Positions 45,201 through 56,832 of a stretch of 64,000 nt of DNA are shown here, one piece after another. The notes under the pieces were generated by a model. It had not been told where the DNA came from. It made no database searches and saw nothing but the letters and a program-made list of their open reading frames with translations. This DNA is from Acorus gramineus (Eukaryota > Streptophyta > Magnoliopsida > Acorales > Acoraceae). Numbering within the stretch: position 1 is the first letter of the stretch; each line of letters starts with the position of its first letter. Where the stretch lies: NCBI GenBank assembly GCA_030737835.1, contig JAUJYN010000013.1, positions 1,050,806-1,114,805 on the forward strand, written 5' to 3'. A program made the translations under genes and the position numbers.

Positions 45201-45399
45201 TTATGTATCGAGTCTGTAGTATGTTTTGATTACAGATTCAGTCTTTTAGCTTCCGCATTTGGTGTATATATCATGTCAGCCCTGCTTTTATCTGTGTTGT
45301 CATTTTAGTTGTTGTTTGTGGTATATTGTTGATCTCCTGTTTACTGATATCATATATACACTTGCCGCGTCCCGGGGACGGCCGCCCTGGGGCGTGACA
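42281..45399 (+). repeat. 5' LTR (3119 bp)
   Basis: TGTTATATATGTGTCAC..GGGGCGTGACA. Contains, in order: W-box-rich upstream region, TATA box, C/T-rich leader, possible 5' splice site CTTGGTAAGC (about 43023-43032), CpG-rich tract (about 43200-43790), 36-nt block 43918-43953 followed by GTGAGTG, two GGGGTGAGGGTGAGGG repeats (44718 and 44825 regions), 3' splice-site motif ending CAG at 44999-45001, and a short frame to TAG 45052-45054. Confidence 0.9.
42525..42720 (+). promoter_or_regulatory. LTR promoter: W-box cluster and TATA box
   Basis: Six TTGAC/GTCAA cores occur between about 42530 and 42645 (TTTTGACCGAG, GTTGACTCGGTCAAAG, CTTGGTCAAAC, GTTGACCCAAGTCAAAT), the core bound by WRKY factors. 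A TATA box TTTATATAAG lies at 42711-42720, and a C/T-rich CACTATTCATCATCTTCC start-site context about 25-30 bp further on. The same arrangement occurs in the 3' LTR (TATA at 53992-54000). Binding is inferred from motif only. Confidence 0.6.
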
Positions 45400-45404
45400 A
45401 AAGT

Positions 45405-45416
45405 TGGTATCAGAGC
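45405..45416 (+). other. Primer-binding site (initiator tRNA-Met)
   Basis: TGGTATCAGAGC, complementary to the 3' end of plant initiator tRNA-Met, 5 nt after the 5' LTR end. Primes minus-strand DNA synthesis. Confidence 0.95.
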
Positions 45417-45518
45417 CTGGTCCTGTCAGAGCCAATTGTCTTCTTTTCGTAGAGATGAGTCCTAGGATTTCTATATGCGTATTCTGATCCTAGTGTCTGG
45501 TTTTCTTAGGTTGCTGAT

Positions 45519-47443
45519 ATGCCTCCTCGCAGAGGACGGCGCGGACGTGGTCCCTCTCGACCCTTGGAGGTCTCCGGACCTGCCAGAGTCGAGGATGCTA
45601 TTGGTGAGTCCTCAGCCGTGAGGCCAGGATCAGCGCAGGAGCCTCCTGCCTGGGAGCGCGCGTTTGCGCGGATAGCTGATTTGGTGGAGACGCAGACCAG
45701 GGCATTGGAGGCCCAGACCAGAGTATTGGCAGATCAGGCACGGGAGATTCAGGAGCTGTGGGCGGCCCGCGAGGCAGTTCCGCAGGTTCCCTTGGTGGCA
45801 GATCCACCTGTGGTACCCGATGTACCCCCAGTCCCCGTGGTGGTTCCGGCGGTCAGAGTTCAGGACCCGCAGGAGAGGGAGGTGGGGCTTGAGGCTGCAG
45901 CGAGGGTGCAGCAGAGTGGCCTCTCAGCCTTTCTGAAGCTCCACCCACCCGAGTTCCAGGGTCAGACGGAGGACCCCCTTGCTCCAGAGAGATGGTTGAT
46001 GGAGGTGGATACCATCTTCTCGACCATGCTTTGCACCGACCGCCAGCGAGTCTCCCTGGCCACGTTTATGCTGAAGGGTAGCGCCGCCGACTGGTGGGCT
46101 ACTAGATCAGTGGACATCCCGGAGGGATTGGAGCAGCTCACATGGGCGGGATTCAGGAGATATTTCTTGGAGGAGTATTTCCCCTTCTCGACGCGACAGA
46201 TAGTGATGCAGGAGTTTGAGCAGCTGACTCAGGGCACTATGTCTGTCGCTGACTACTCCACGCGCTTTACGAGGCTGTCCAGATTCGCTCCAGCTTTGGT
46301 GATGGACGAGGAGACGAGGTGCCGTCGATTTGAGCTCGGTCTCAGCAGCGCCATTCGGGTGCACGTCACCTCCCAGGCTTTCTCGAGGTACTCCGACTTA
46401 GTGTCTCGAGCGAAGACCGTCGAGAGAGATCTTGGGATCCTCGTGAGGGCTCCGACCTCGTCGGCAGATCAGAGGCCATCTAGGAGCCAGGACCAGGGTC
46501 AGCGGAAGAAGAAGAGGTCCCGTTTTGATCGGACAGCGGTTGCCTCTTCTCCAACTGATGCGGTGCCAGTGCGAGGTCCAGCACCCATCGCAGCAGTGCC
46601 GGTCCAGGCAAGGTGACCAAAGACGAGGCGCTGTTATCACTGTCAGCGCGTCGGGCATATCTTGTATAATTGCCCTGACGCAGGCCGACCCAGAGTGATG
46701 CCTCAGCAGCAGCAGCAGTTGCAGCAGCAGCCGTTTCAGCAGCAGCAGCAGCCTCAGCGCCAGCCGCAGCAGCAGCCTCAGCGTCAGCAGCAGCAGCCAC
46801 AGGGTGGCCGTGCTGATCAGAGGAGGCAGCCAGCGCAGCAGGCGAGGCGTGCCCCTGCTCCTCAGCCACAGTTCGTGCAGGGCCGAGTGGCAGCGCTTTC
46901 GACAGAGGAGGCCCAGGCATCAGGCAGCGTGGTCAGAGGTACTGTTCAGATCTCCCAGCTTCCTGCTTATGTATTGTTTGATTCCGGAGCCACCCACTCG
47001 TTCGTGTCTCCCGCTTTCGCGAGACGGACGGGTGTGGCGTCTGCTCCTTTAGATGCCATACTAGAGATATCATTGCCCGTGGGAGACCGTATTCTCCTCA
47101 GTTCTGTGTACCGAGGGTGTACGGTAGAGGTCGCGGAGCATGAGTTTCCGGTGGAGCTGGTGGAGCTCGCGATGACGGATTTTGATGCCATCCTGGGAAT
47201 GGATTGGCTTGCAGCTAGTCATGCCAGCATCGACTGTTTCGCCAAGTCGGTGTCGTTCCACCTTCCGGGTCGGAGGTCCTTCCAGTTCGTGGGCGATCGA
47301 GACGTAGCTCCTTTGGGGTTCGTGTCGTCCATGCAGGCGTGGAGACTCCTTCAGGGTGGATGCGAGGGCTTTCTAGCTTATATTGCTCAGGAGGATGCAC
47401 CGCTGCGGGCAGATATCAGTCAGACTCCGGTCGTGGCAGGGTA
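45519..47443 (+). pseudogene. gag-protease region, one nonsense codon, cut by LTR insertion
   Basis: ATG at 45519 (MPPRRGRRGRGPSRPLEV) follows a TTTTCTTAG acceptor-like sequence. Capsid-type region: LKLHPPEFQG, PERWLMEVDTIFSTM, LKGSAADWWATR, YFPFSTRQIVMQEFEQL, DYSTRFTRLSRFAP. A TGA at 46614-46616 stands where the related gag at 55111-56142 has a tryptophan. The same frame then continues with zinc knuckle CYHCQRVGHILYNC, a long glutamine-rich stretch (46698-46805) and the aspartic protease motif LFDSGATHSFVS (about 46974). It stops at the nested LTR insertion (target GGGTA, 47439-47443). Gag forms the virus-like particle; protease matures the polyprotein. Confidence 0.9.
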
Positions 47444-50400
47444 TGTTATATATGTGTCACTTTTAACCTGCTGGTAACCGTTGGAGCGTCCTGGCAGTTT
47501 TTAAAATTTTTAGGGTTTTTGGTCGGAACCGCTTATTTTCAGACTGTTAGCTATCGTCTGAGTTAGAGGACTCCGATTGGAAATCTAACTGCATATTTGG
47601 TGTCCTGGTGCCATTTTAGACCTCCCACGAAAATTTCATCGAATTCTGGCATCGTTTGCAAAAATTTCGCAGTTCCGGGGCGTATCCGGGTTTTTAAGTC
47701 GCGCGCTATATAAAAGAAATCAAAAATCACCCCTACACTATTCATCATCCCTCCCGACGTGATTTCCCCTCTCCCCTTCTCCGTTTTTCTTCCGTTTGAG
47801 CCCCCTCCACCCCTCAAAATCGAAAACCTAAAGCACGGGAAGTGTAGATCGGGTCCCGATCTACACTCCAGTGTTTTCAAATCCGAATTCCGACGATCCT
47901 AGCCTCTCCGACCTCCTCTCTCTCTCCTCTGTTTCGAGCCAAATCGAGGGCCGTGATAGATCGGGGCGTGGGAGAGCCTTTGAGGAAGGTTTCAGCGCGC
48001 GGAGAGCTACCGAACGTCTTCCCCTACCCCTCGGTAAGCCTCCTTTCCCTCCTTTTCTTGCATAGATGAATGCTAGGAAGGTGGATTGGGTGTTTGGGGG
48101 TGGTCGGCGGCAGTGGAGGTGGTCGGAGGGCGGTCGGAAGTGGTTGGAGGGTGGTCGGTGGTCAAGGGAGAGGTGGTGGTGGCGCTCGGGCAGTGGCAGG
48201 TCGTCCGGGCCAAGCAGCAGCAGCAGCAACAACCAAGGCGGCGCCAGGTCGGGTGCGCGCGGGCAGGCGCGTGTGCGTGCGCGGGCGCGCGTAAGCGCGG
48301 CGTGCGCGCGAGGGCGCGCGGGCCTGGTGCAGGGTGCTGGCCGGTGCTGGGCGAGCAGAGGCCGGTGCTGGGCGAGCTGGGCGGCTGATGCGCGTGGAGC
48401 GGGTCGCGCGGGTGCGCGGATGGCGTGCGCGAGGCCGTGGCGTGCGCGAGGCCGTGGCTGAGGGTGCGGATGGCGTGCGCGAGGCCGTGGCGTGCGCGAG
48501 GCCGTGGCTGAGGGTGCGTGGCGGTGCGCGGAGGCCGCGGTGAGGCCGCGGTGGTGCGCGGAGGTGCGGCGAGGTGCGTGCGAGGTGCGCGCGAGGTGCG
48601 GCAAGGTGTGCGAGGAGCGTGCGAGGTGCGCGCGAGGTGGCGGAGGTGCGCGCGGGGTGCGCGCGGGGCGGGGCGCTGCGCGCGGGGGCGTGCGGGGTGC
48701 CCCGGGAAGCTCGGCGGTGTGTCTCGGCGGCGGGCAGGGGCCCGGCGGTGCGCGGGCCGAGGCGCGGCGGTGCGCCTGGGCGGTCGGGTGGCCGTGCGGG
48801 TGGTGGCCGGCTGTGCGGGTGGTTGCCGGGGGGTGTTGGGTGTCTATTTGTGTGTGTTATGTATTTTGGGGTCATTATGGATTTATTCTAACCAGTGAAT
48901 GTCTGTCTTGCAGATCTAGACGGGCGGTCGCGCGACGACCCCGATTCTGGTGAGTGGGACAATCCAACCCAGTAGAGAGGTGTTATACGCACTTGGGCGT
49001 ATACCGACCTCTCCTGGGGCACCGTGGATTATATTAACCTGTAATAATATGTATTGCATGTGAGCATGATGAAAATGTAGAATGCATGCTACCCTAGGCT
49101 TTTATGTTAGGGACTTGCACCCATAGGATAGGTGTAAGAGCCATGCACCATGCCTCCTGCTTCATGTTAGGAAACCTCGACCTATGTATGCGTCCTACTA
49201 GTTTATTTATTAAATTAAATGCTAGTACTTGTTAAATTGCATGTTATAGTGAATATTATAGGGGAGGGGCCTTGCGAGGACAGCCGTGAGACCCGGGTTA
49301 GGGTACACCATGTTCCTTGTTTGGTTGTCGGGGTGTCCTATAATGGGAACTCACGCTGCCCTCCCGAGTTTCTTTCCCCCAATGATATTCCACCCTGTTA
49401 TAACCTTATGCATGTTCCCCGCATCGTAGTTATGCGCCCTGGTGGGTTCTGAGGAATTCAGAACGTTAGAGTTGTATGTTTGGTATGATTATTAGCATGA
49501 GTAGTGAATATTATAGGGGAGGGACCTTGCGAGGACAGCGGTGAGACCCGTGTTAGGGTACTCCGTGTTCCTTGTTTGGTTGTCGGGGTACCCTGTATCG
49601 GGAACTCACGCCGCCCTCCCGAGTTTCTTTCCCCCAGTGATATTCCAACACTGCTTTTGATTGTACTTGTTTCCCCGCATCTTGGTTATGCACGCTGGAG
49701 GAACTCTGAAGAGTTCATGACATTAGAATTGTTGAGGCGTGTAGTCGGCGGATCCGAGTGGATCATATGCGTATGGATAGGCTGTTCTGTTCCCTGCGTT
49801 GGATTCGGTAGAGGCTACCCTCAGCGTTAGACAGGGCCTTCCTGACAGAGGGCTCCCATTAGTAGGCACCTCCTGATGAGGTGACGGACTGTGCTGAATA
49901 TGGGAGTAGACCAGGCGGCCTACGGAGTGGAGGGAGAGACTATCGGTGGACTAAGGGTGACCAACAGCCTAGTCAGTCCCAAAATCCTATGTCACCTTTG
50001 GAAAGGTGAGGGTGAGGGTGAAGTGGGTTGGCGATGAGCGACCCGCTGGTTTTGTTTGTGAATGATTGTAAGTCCCAATATCCTGAGTCCCTTGTTGAGG
50101 GGTAAGGGTGAGGGTATGATCTGGATTATGGAAAAATTGTGGATTAGAATGGATTAATATGTTGTGGTCAATATTGTCTGTGATGCATGGGTTGTGCCGT
50201 TCACTGAGCGTGTGGCTCACCCCTCGCATATGTTTTTCCCCAGTTGCCACTGAGCCTGAGCTGGAGCCGGAGCAGCAGTTGGAGCTTTCCGAGGGATTTC
50301 TTCAGTAGCGGAGCAGCGCTACGTCCGCGAGTACCAGAGGCTGTCAGCATCCCTTTCCTTGGCTGTATGTATTTTATTTCCGTGCTTGGCACGTGTTGGT

Positions 50401-50655
50401 ATATGTTCAGTTGTGTATTCGTGTATATTGGCTCTCACAGGACGTATGATTGTGTATCGAGTCTGTAGAATGTTTATTCACAGATTCAGTCTTTTGCTTC
50501 CGCTATATTGTATATATATTATGTCAGCCCTATTTGATATGTGTTGTCATTTTATTTGTGGTTTAGAGTATATGCATTTGACCTCCTGTGTAGGTTTCTG
50601 ATATGATATATATACATTTGCCGCGTTCCGGGGTTGGCCGCCCCGGGGCGTGACA
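47444..50655 (+). mobile_element. Solo Ty3/gypsy LTR nested in the element, sense (S9, 3212 bp)
   Basis: TGTTATATATGTGTCAC to CCCCGGGGCGTGACA, exact target duplication GGGTA (47439-47443; 50656-50660). 36-nt block 48914-48949. It carries an internal duplication (about 49255-49375 and 49505-49630: GAGG(G)GCCTTGCGAGGACAG.. repeated) and a more diverged terminal short frame. CpG-rich tract about 48240-48830. Confidence 0.95.
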
Positions 50656-52050
50656 GGGTATCCCGAGGTTTTCCCCGATGATCTTCCGGGATTACCGTCG
50701 GATCGCGCGATCAAGTTTGAGATCAATCTGGTTCTGGGGACCGAGCCGGTTTCAAGAGCTCTGTACCGGATGGCCCCTGCAGAGCTGAGGGTGCTCAAGG
50801 AGCAGTTGGAGGAGTTGCTGGAGAAGGGCTTCGCACGTCCGAGTGTTTCTCCGTGGGGAGCCCCTGTCTTGTTCGTCTAGAAAAAGGACGGTTCGGTGCG
50901 GCTGTGTATTGATTACAGGCAGGTGAATAAACGGACAGTGAAGAACAAGTACCCGTTGCCGCGGATCGACGATCTGTTTGACCAGCTCCAGGGAGCGTGT
51001 GTCTTTTCCAAGATCGATCTCCGCTCGGGGTACTACCAGCTGAAGATCCGGGAGTCAGACATTCCAAAGACGGCCTTTCGCACCCGGTATGGGCACTACG
51101 AGTTCAGAGTACTGCCATTCGGGTTGACGAACGCGCCGGCGGCTTTCATGGATCTGATGAACCGGGTATTTCGACCCTTCCTCGACTCCTTTGTGGTAGT
51201 ATTCATCGATGATATATTGGTGTACTCGAGGAGTCTTGAGGAGCACGCTCACCATCTTCGCACTGTCTTGGAGACTTTGGCCAGACATCAGTTGTTCGCC
51301 AAGTTCAGCAAGTGCGAGTTCTGGTTGGAGCGTATGGCCTTCCTTGGCCATGTGATTTCCGGTGAGGGTATAGCTGTGGACCCGGAGAAGACGATCGCCG
51401 TGTCGAATTGGCGTCGACCGTCGAACCCCACTGAGATTCGGAGCTTCTTGGGCTTGGCGGGTTATTACAGGCGGTTTGTCGAGGGTTTCTCCAAGATAGT
51501 CGTTCCCCTCACTCGGAAGGACGTTTGGTTCGAGTGGTCCCCTGCTTGCGAGGAGAGCTTCCAGGAGCTGAAGCGAAGGCTCACCTCAGCGCCAGTTCTT
51601 ACCCTTCCATCTAGGAGTGGTGGGTTCGCAGTTTACACAGATGCATCGCAGTTGGGTGTGGGTTGCGTCCTGATGCAGCACGGTAAGGTGGTGGCTTACG
51701 CGTCTCGTCAGTTGAAGCCCCATGAGCAGAATTACCCCACCCATGACCTTAAGTTGGCTGCGATCATATTTGCACTGAAGATGTGGAGGCATTACCTCTA
51801 TGGAGAGGAGTTCAAGCTCTTTACCGATCATAAGAGCTTGACATATCTACAGTCCCAGCCGGAGCTCAGCATGCGTCAGAGACGTTGGGTTGTGTTCTTG
51901 ACGGACTACGATTGTGACATCGCTTACCATCCGGGTAAGGTGAATGTCGTTGCAGATGCGCTCAGCAGGCAGCCCTTGGGCATGGCCGCCCACATGGCTG
52001 TCCGTCGTTGGAGGCTTCTGGAGGAGGCCGCTTGCTGGATTAGTGTTTGA
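50656..52050 (+). pseudogene. Reverse transcriptase and RNase H region
   Basis: Resumes in frame after the nested LTR with [16 protein letters not shown], the linker before RT. A TAG at 50878-50880 stands in the lysine-rich turn before [17 protein letters not shown] motifs: [43 protein letters not shown], catalytic [39 protein letters not shown]. RNase H motifs: [49 protein letters not shown] (52048-52050) ends it before the integrase. Copies element RNA into DNA and degrades the RNA strand; here inactivated by single-codon changes. Confidence 0.95.
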
Positions 52051-53524
52051 GAGACTCCTGCGGGTGGCTTTTTGGCCAGGCTGGTGGTGCAGCCAGTTCT
52101 TCTCGACGATATCCGCACGGCTCAGGCACAGGATCCGCATTTTATAGTCCTCTCTGAAGGCGTCGCCCAGGGCGAGCGTCCAGACTACCAGGTTCGCGCG
52201 GACGGGATCCTGCGATTTAGAGGCCGAGTGTGCATTTCCGACGACGCAGAGCTGAAGCGGAAGATTCTGGACGAGGCCCATCGCTCGAGGTACACAGTGC
52301 ACCCTGGTGGCACGAAGATGTACAGGGGCCTTCGTCGCGGCTACTGGTGGCGCGGGATGAAGACGGATATTGCCCGTTTGTTTGCCCGATGCCTAGTATG
52401 CCAGCAGGCGAAGTCGAAGCATCAGCGCCCTGCGGGGAAGCTGCAGTCCATTGAGATCCCTCAGTGGAAGTGGGAGCAGATCACCATGGACTTCGTCTCG
52501 GGTTTGCCGAGGTCACGTTCGGGTCGCAATGCCATCTGGGTGATCGTCGATCGGCTGATGAACTCATTTCCTCCCCATCCGACTCACCGATTCTCTGGAC
52601 ACCCTGGCGCAGTTATTTGTCTCCGAGATTGTCCGTCTCCATGGCACTCCAGTCAGCATCATTTCTGATCGAGACGCGCGTTTTACTTCGAGGTTCTGGC
52701 GTAGCCTCCAGCACGCCCTTGGTACGAACCTCCATTTCAGTACAGCGTTTCATCCGCAGACGGACGGCCAGTCGGAGAGGACGATCCAGACTCTTGAGGA
52801 TATGCTACGGGCCTGTGTTCTTGATTTTGGAGGCAGTTGGGAGAGGCACCTTCCGTTGGTGGAGTTTGCCTACAACAACAGCTACCACTCGAGCATCCGG
52901 ATGGCTCCCTACGAGGCACTTTATGGCCGCAGCTGCAGATCCCCCCTGTGTTGGGACGAGGTCGGAGAGCGCCAGCTAGAGGGACCAGAGATCGTTCACC
53001 AGACCTCAGAGATGGTGAAGACGATTCGCGAGCGTATCCGAGTCGCTCAGAGTCGTCAGAAGTGCTACGCCGACCGTCGTCGCCGTGAGCTCACCTTCGA
53101 GGTTGGTGACCATGTGTTCTTGAAGGTGTCCCCGATGAAGGGCATCTTCCGATTCGGTGTGCGGGGCAAGCTGAGTCCGCGTTTCATTGGGCCGTTCCTC
53201 ATCCTCGAGCGAGTTGGAGAGGTGGCCTATCGCATAGCTCTGCCCCCACAGTTGGCTCAGGCCCATGACGTCTTCCATGTCTCGCAGCTGAGGCGATATG
53301 TCCACGATCCTGCTCACATCATCCCGTTCGAGCCGCTCGTCTTCGAGCCGGACTTGTCTTTCGTGGAGCAGCCGATTGAGATCCTGGACCGCCGCGAGAA
53401 GAGGCTCCGCACCAAGACCGTCCAGCTGGTCAAGGTGCGATGGCAGCACCGTTCCGGTGCCGAGGCCACTTGGGAGCTTGAGGACGCCATGCGTGACGCG
53501 TATCCGCATCTTTTCCCTTCTTAG
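52051..53524 (+). pseudogene. Integrase with GPF and chromodomain-like C-terminus
   Basis: Starts in the RT frame (FLARLVVQPVLLDDI). Zinc-binding part includes YTVHPGGTKMYRGLRRGYWW and CLVCQQAKSKHQ. Core: first Asp in MDFVSGLPRS; a small deletion near 52558 shifts the frame right after VIVDRLM; then IISDRDARFTS (second Asp) and TDGQSERTIQTLEDML (Glu) lie in the new frame, which is open to TAG 53522-53524. C-terminal GKLSPRFIGPF module and a chromodomain-like end VKVRWQ..ATWELEDAM. In chromoviruses this tail biases insertion towards heterochromatin. Confidence 0.92.
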
Positions 53525-53559
53525 TTGTTCTTGTATTTATTTTGAGGACAAAATTTCCT

Positions 53560-53572
53560 AAGGGGGGGAGAA
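53560..53572 (+). other. Polypurine tract
   Basis: AAGGGGGGGAGAA directly before the 3' LTR, the plus-strand DNA primer. It is preceded by GAGGACAAAATTTCCTA. Confidence 0.9.
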
Positions 53573-54724
53573 TGTTATATATGTGTCACTTTTTGGCCTG
53601 CTGGTAACCATTGGAGCATTTTGGCAGTTTTTGAGTTTTTTTCATTTTTCGATCGGAACCGCAAAATTTTGGACTGTTAGCTATCGTCCTGAGCTAGAGG
53701 ACTCCGATTGAAAATATAACTGCATATTATGTGTCCTGGTGCCATTTTAAGCCACTCACGAAAATTTCATCGAATTCCGGTAACGTTTCTGAAATTTCGC
53801 AGTTCCGGGGCGTATCCGGGTTTTGATCGAGCGAGAAGTCATTGGGAGAGTTGACTCGGTCAAAGTGGGCCCAAGGACTTGGTCAAACCTTTTTGTCTTT
53901 TTGTGTGGTTGGGTTGACCCAAGTCAAATCCCACTTAAACCTAATTAATCAAGCCCTAATCTTGATTAACCCTAATTAAACCTAGTTTGACTTTATATAA
54001 GTGAGATCTAAAAATTCTGTTGGCACTATTCATCATCTTCCACCTTTTGTTTTCTCTCTCTCCCTCTCTCAAAAACCTTCATTTGATCCCCTTAGAGCCC
54101 TCAAACCTTAAAACCTAAAGCATAGAAAGTGTAGACCGGGTCTCGATCTACACTCCGGTGCTTTCAAATCCTGATTCCGGCCTACCTAGCCCTTCATTCC
54201 GCCCTCTCTTCTCCTTAGATCCGAGCCATTTCGGAGGTGGGAGTAGGTCTTGGTGGTAGAGACCGTTGGGGGAGCGTTTCGGTGCGCGGAGAGCAACCGG
54301 ACATCTCTTCCTCCCCTTGGTAAGCTCTTTTTCCTCTTCTTTTTGGCTTAGATGTATGTTAGGAAGGGGGTTTTGTGGTTGGGTGGTGGTTGGCGGCTGT
54401 GGGAGGCTGTCGGAGGTGGTTGGGGGCGGTCGGAGGCTGTGGGTGGCCGGTGGTTGGTGGTGGAGGTGCTCGGACAGAGTGGGTTGCTATCTCGGGCAGG
54501 GCAGCACCAGCAGGCAGCAGCAGCAGGCAGCACAGGAGTAGCAGGTGGAGCTGCTGGCAGGGCGCGCGCGTGCGCTCGCGCGGGCGTGCGCTCGGGTGGA
54601 GCTGGAGGCCAGCAGAGCGGGCGTGCTGGGCGCTGGGCGTGCTGGGCAGGCGGGTGCTGGGCGTGCGGGTGCTGGGCATGCGGGCCCTGGGCGTGCTGGG
54701 CGTGCGGGCGCTGGGCGTGCTGGT
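53573..54724 (+). repeat. 3' LTR, truncated
   Basis: Begins TGTTATATATGTGTCAC and parallels the 5' LTR through promoter, leader and the first part of the CpG-rich tract. It breaks at about 54724 (GGGCGTGCTGG) into antisense LTR sequence (TAGCTTCTCC). The distal ~2 kb and the right target duplication are missing, so the insertion's outer boundary cannot be checked. Confidence 0.9.
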
Positions 54725-55110
54725 AGCTTCTCCTCCACACCGTAGGCCGCCTGGTCCGCTCCCACAATTCAGCACAGTCCGAAACCAAATTAGGAGGTGC
54801 CTACTGATGGGAGCCCTCTGTCAGGAAGGCCTCTCTAACGCTGAGGAGTCCCTACTCGGGTCCAACGAAGGGGAGAACGATTCCACGCTCGCGACATCAT
54901 CCATTAATCCATTTCCGGGTTAGCCTCTACCCGGCATACTCCCACGATCAGTACCCCTCCGACTGCATCGGCGGTACCTACGGATGAGAGCCTCCTGCCA
55001 GGACGGCTACAACCCAGCCTCTTTAACTCGAACAACCACTCTTAATACCCGCTTCACGAGATATGACACACATGCTTAACAGCAACCAACACACATATAT
55101 TTAAAGGGAG
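54725..55110 (-). mobile_element. Antisense LTR fragments, two subfamilies joined
   Basis: 54725-54845 matches the antisense main family (compare 41595-41740). From about 54846 it matches the more diverged antisense LTR at 57770-57935 (TCCAACGAAGGGGAGAACGA, CTACGGATG.GAGCC). It joins the gag fragment at about 55110. No termini, so only internal LTR pieces are present. Confidence 0.7.
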
Positions 55111-56142
55111 CTAAGGAAACAAAACAGTACCTTGAACCATGATACCCAGAATCTGTGCCTCCTCGGCCGAAAGCGCTGCAACTCTGCCTTGAACAAACTG
55201 CGGCTGAGGAGCAGGGGCACGCCTCGCCGGCTGCACTGGCTGCTGACGCTGAGGCTGCACGCGGGGTCGGCCAGCATCTGGGCAATTATACGAGATGTGC
55301 CCGATGCGCTGACAATGGTAACAGCGCCGCGTCTCTGGTCGCCAGGACTGGATTGGCACTGCCGCAATGGGTGCTGGATCCCACTCTGGCACCACATCAG
55401 CTGGAGGAGAGGCAGCCGCTAACTGATCAAAACGGGGCCTCCTCCTCTTGCACTGCCCCTGGTCCTGGCTCCTGGGAGGACTCTGATCTGCAGATGGGGT
55501 CGGAACCCTCACGAGGATCCCGAGGTCTCGCTCGACTGTCTTCGCCCGAGACACCAAGTCTGAGAACCTCGAGAAAGCCTGGGAGGAGACATGCACCCGA
55601 ATGGCGCTGCAGAGACCAAGCTCGAAACGGCGGCACCTCGCCTCTTCGTCCATCACCAAGGCTGGAGAGAATCTGGATAGCCTCGTGAAGCGCGTGGAGT
55701 AGTCGGCGACAGACATAGAGCCCTGCGTCAACCGCTCAAACTCCTGCATCACGATCTGCCGCGCCGAGAACGGGAAGTACTCCTCCAGGAAATACCTCCG
55801 GAATCCTGCCCAAGAAAGCTGCTCCGCTCCCTCGGGAATGTCCACCACTCGGGTAGCCCACCAGTCGGCAGCGCTACCCTTCAGCATGAAGGTGGCCAGG
55901 GAGACTCGCTGGCGATCGGTGCAAAGCATGGTCGAGAAGATCACCTCCACCTCCATCAACCATCGCTCTGGGGCAAGGGGATCCGCCAACTGGCCATAGA
56001 ACTCGGGAGGACGGAGCTTTAAGAAGGCTGCGAGGCCACTCTGCTGCACTCGCGCTGCAGCCTCTAGCTCCACCTCCCTCGCCGGGGGATCCTGAACCCT
56101 CACCACCACGACCACCTCAACCACCACCACCACTACCACCAT
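55111..56142 (-). pseudogene. gag fragment fused to LTR sequence (343-codon open frame)
   Basis: The minus-strand frame is uninterrupted. Its first ~14 codons (a run of valines and glutamates) come from a GGT-repeat in LTR sequence; true gag begins at RVQDPPAREVELEAAARVQQ. It continues through the same capsid motifs as 45519-46616 (PERWLMEVEVIFSTM, GSAADWWATR, MQEFERLTQGSMSVADYS) to an intact zinc knuckle CYHCQRIGHISYNC and the region before the protease. It ends where LTR-derived sequence begins. The normal gag N-terminus is absent. Confidence 0.85.
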
Positions 56143-56832
56143 CTCTTCAGCCTCTCCACCAGCCCTTCTTGGCAGAAAACAAGGGGGGGGGAAGGCATAT
56201 GAGAGGGAGCTAGAGAGAGGAGAATCAACAACAACAAATTATGAATACACATGCACACACACACCTTCTTTCTCTTTCAAGCACCTCTTCTTCCTTCTAG
56301 TGCTTCTTCTTCTCTTCTTTTCCTTCTCAACACAAGACTTAAGAGGGAAGGAGAGGGAGAGGGAGACGTGTGAGAGGGAGGGGAAGAGAGAGGGGGAGAC
56401 ACTCACAAAAGGGGGAGTTTAATTAATTCTCAAAAAGGGGGTTGGTGAGGGGGGGTTTGACAAGTCAACCTAACCAAGCTAGAGGACAAAACCAATTGAC
56501 TTGGTCAATGGTCATCCTTGAATTGGTTAAAGTCTCCTTTGACTTGGTCAAAGTCACCCCTTGAAAATCCAGTATCGACCAAAACCCGGATACGATTCAG
56601 AACTGCATATTTCCATAAACGTAACCAGAACTCGGTGAAATTTTTATGGGTAGTACGAAACAGTACCAGGACCCATAATATGCAGTTAGATTTCCAATCA
56701 GAGTACTCTAACTCCCGTAGGTGGCTAAAAGCCAAAATTTTAGCGACTCTGATCGAAAAAAGAAAAGGCCCTGAATGACCCAGATGTGACCAAGGCTTAA
56801 CCGAAATGGCTCCAAATGACACAGGCATAACA
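56143..56832 (-). mobile_element. Second-subfamily LTR, 5' part (minus strand)
   Basis: Read on the minus strand it starts TGTTATGCCTGTGTCATTTGG at 56832, right after a polypurine tract. It follows the main family's order (CTCTGATTGGAAATCTAACTG, GGGTCCTGGTAC, TTGACC/GTCAA cores, CT-rich leader) with substantial divergence. It ends in the GGT-rich stretch that runs into the gag fragment. Confidence 0.8.

Larger units (their letters stand above)
42281..54724 (+). mobile_element. Near-complete Ty3/gypsy (Tekay/Del-like chromovirus) element with nested LTR
   Basis: Order: 5' LTR (42281-45399), tRNA-Met primer site, gag-protease, RT/RNase H, integrase with chromodomain-like tail, polypurine tract, 3' LTR cut short at 54724. 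A solo LTR of the same family (47444-50655) sits between protease and RT. The first 450 bp of the two LTRs differ at few positions, so the element is fairly young, yet it carries three nonsense codons and a frameshift. The lineage call rests on the gag start MPPRRGRRGRG, the tRNA-Met primer site and the C-terminal VKVRW..ATWE motif. It could not retrotranspose on its own. Confidence 0.9.

Noticed and set aside
40822-54845. S8 (40822-42280) and the antisense LTR piece at 54725-54845 as two halves of one LTR split by the gypsy element.
   Set aside because: The right-hand piece corresponds to a part already present in S8 rather than to its continuation.
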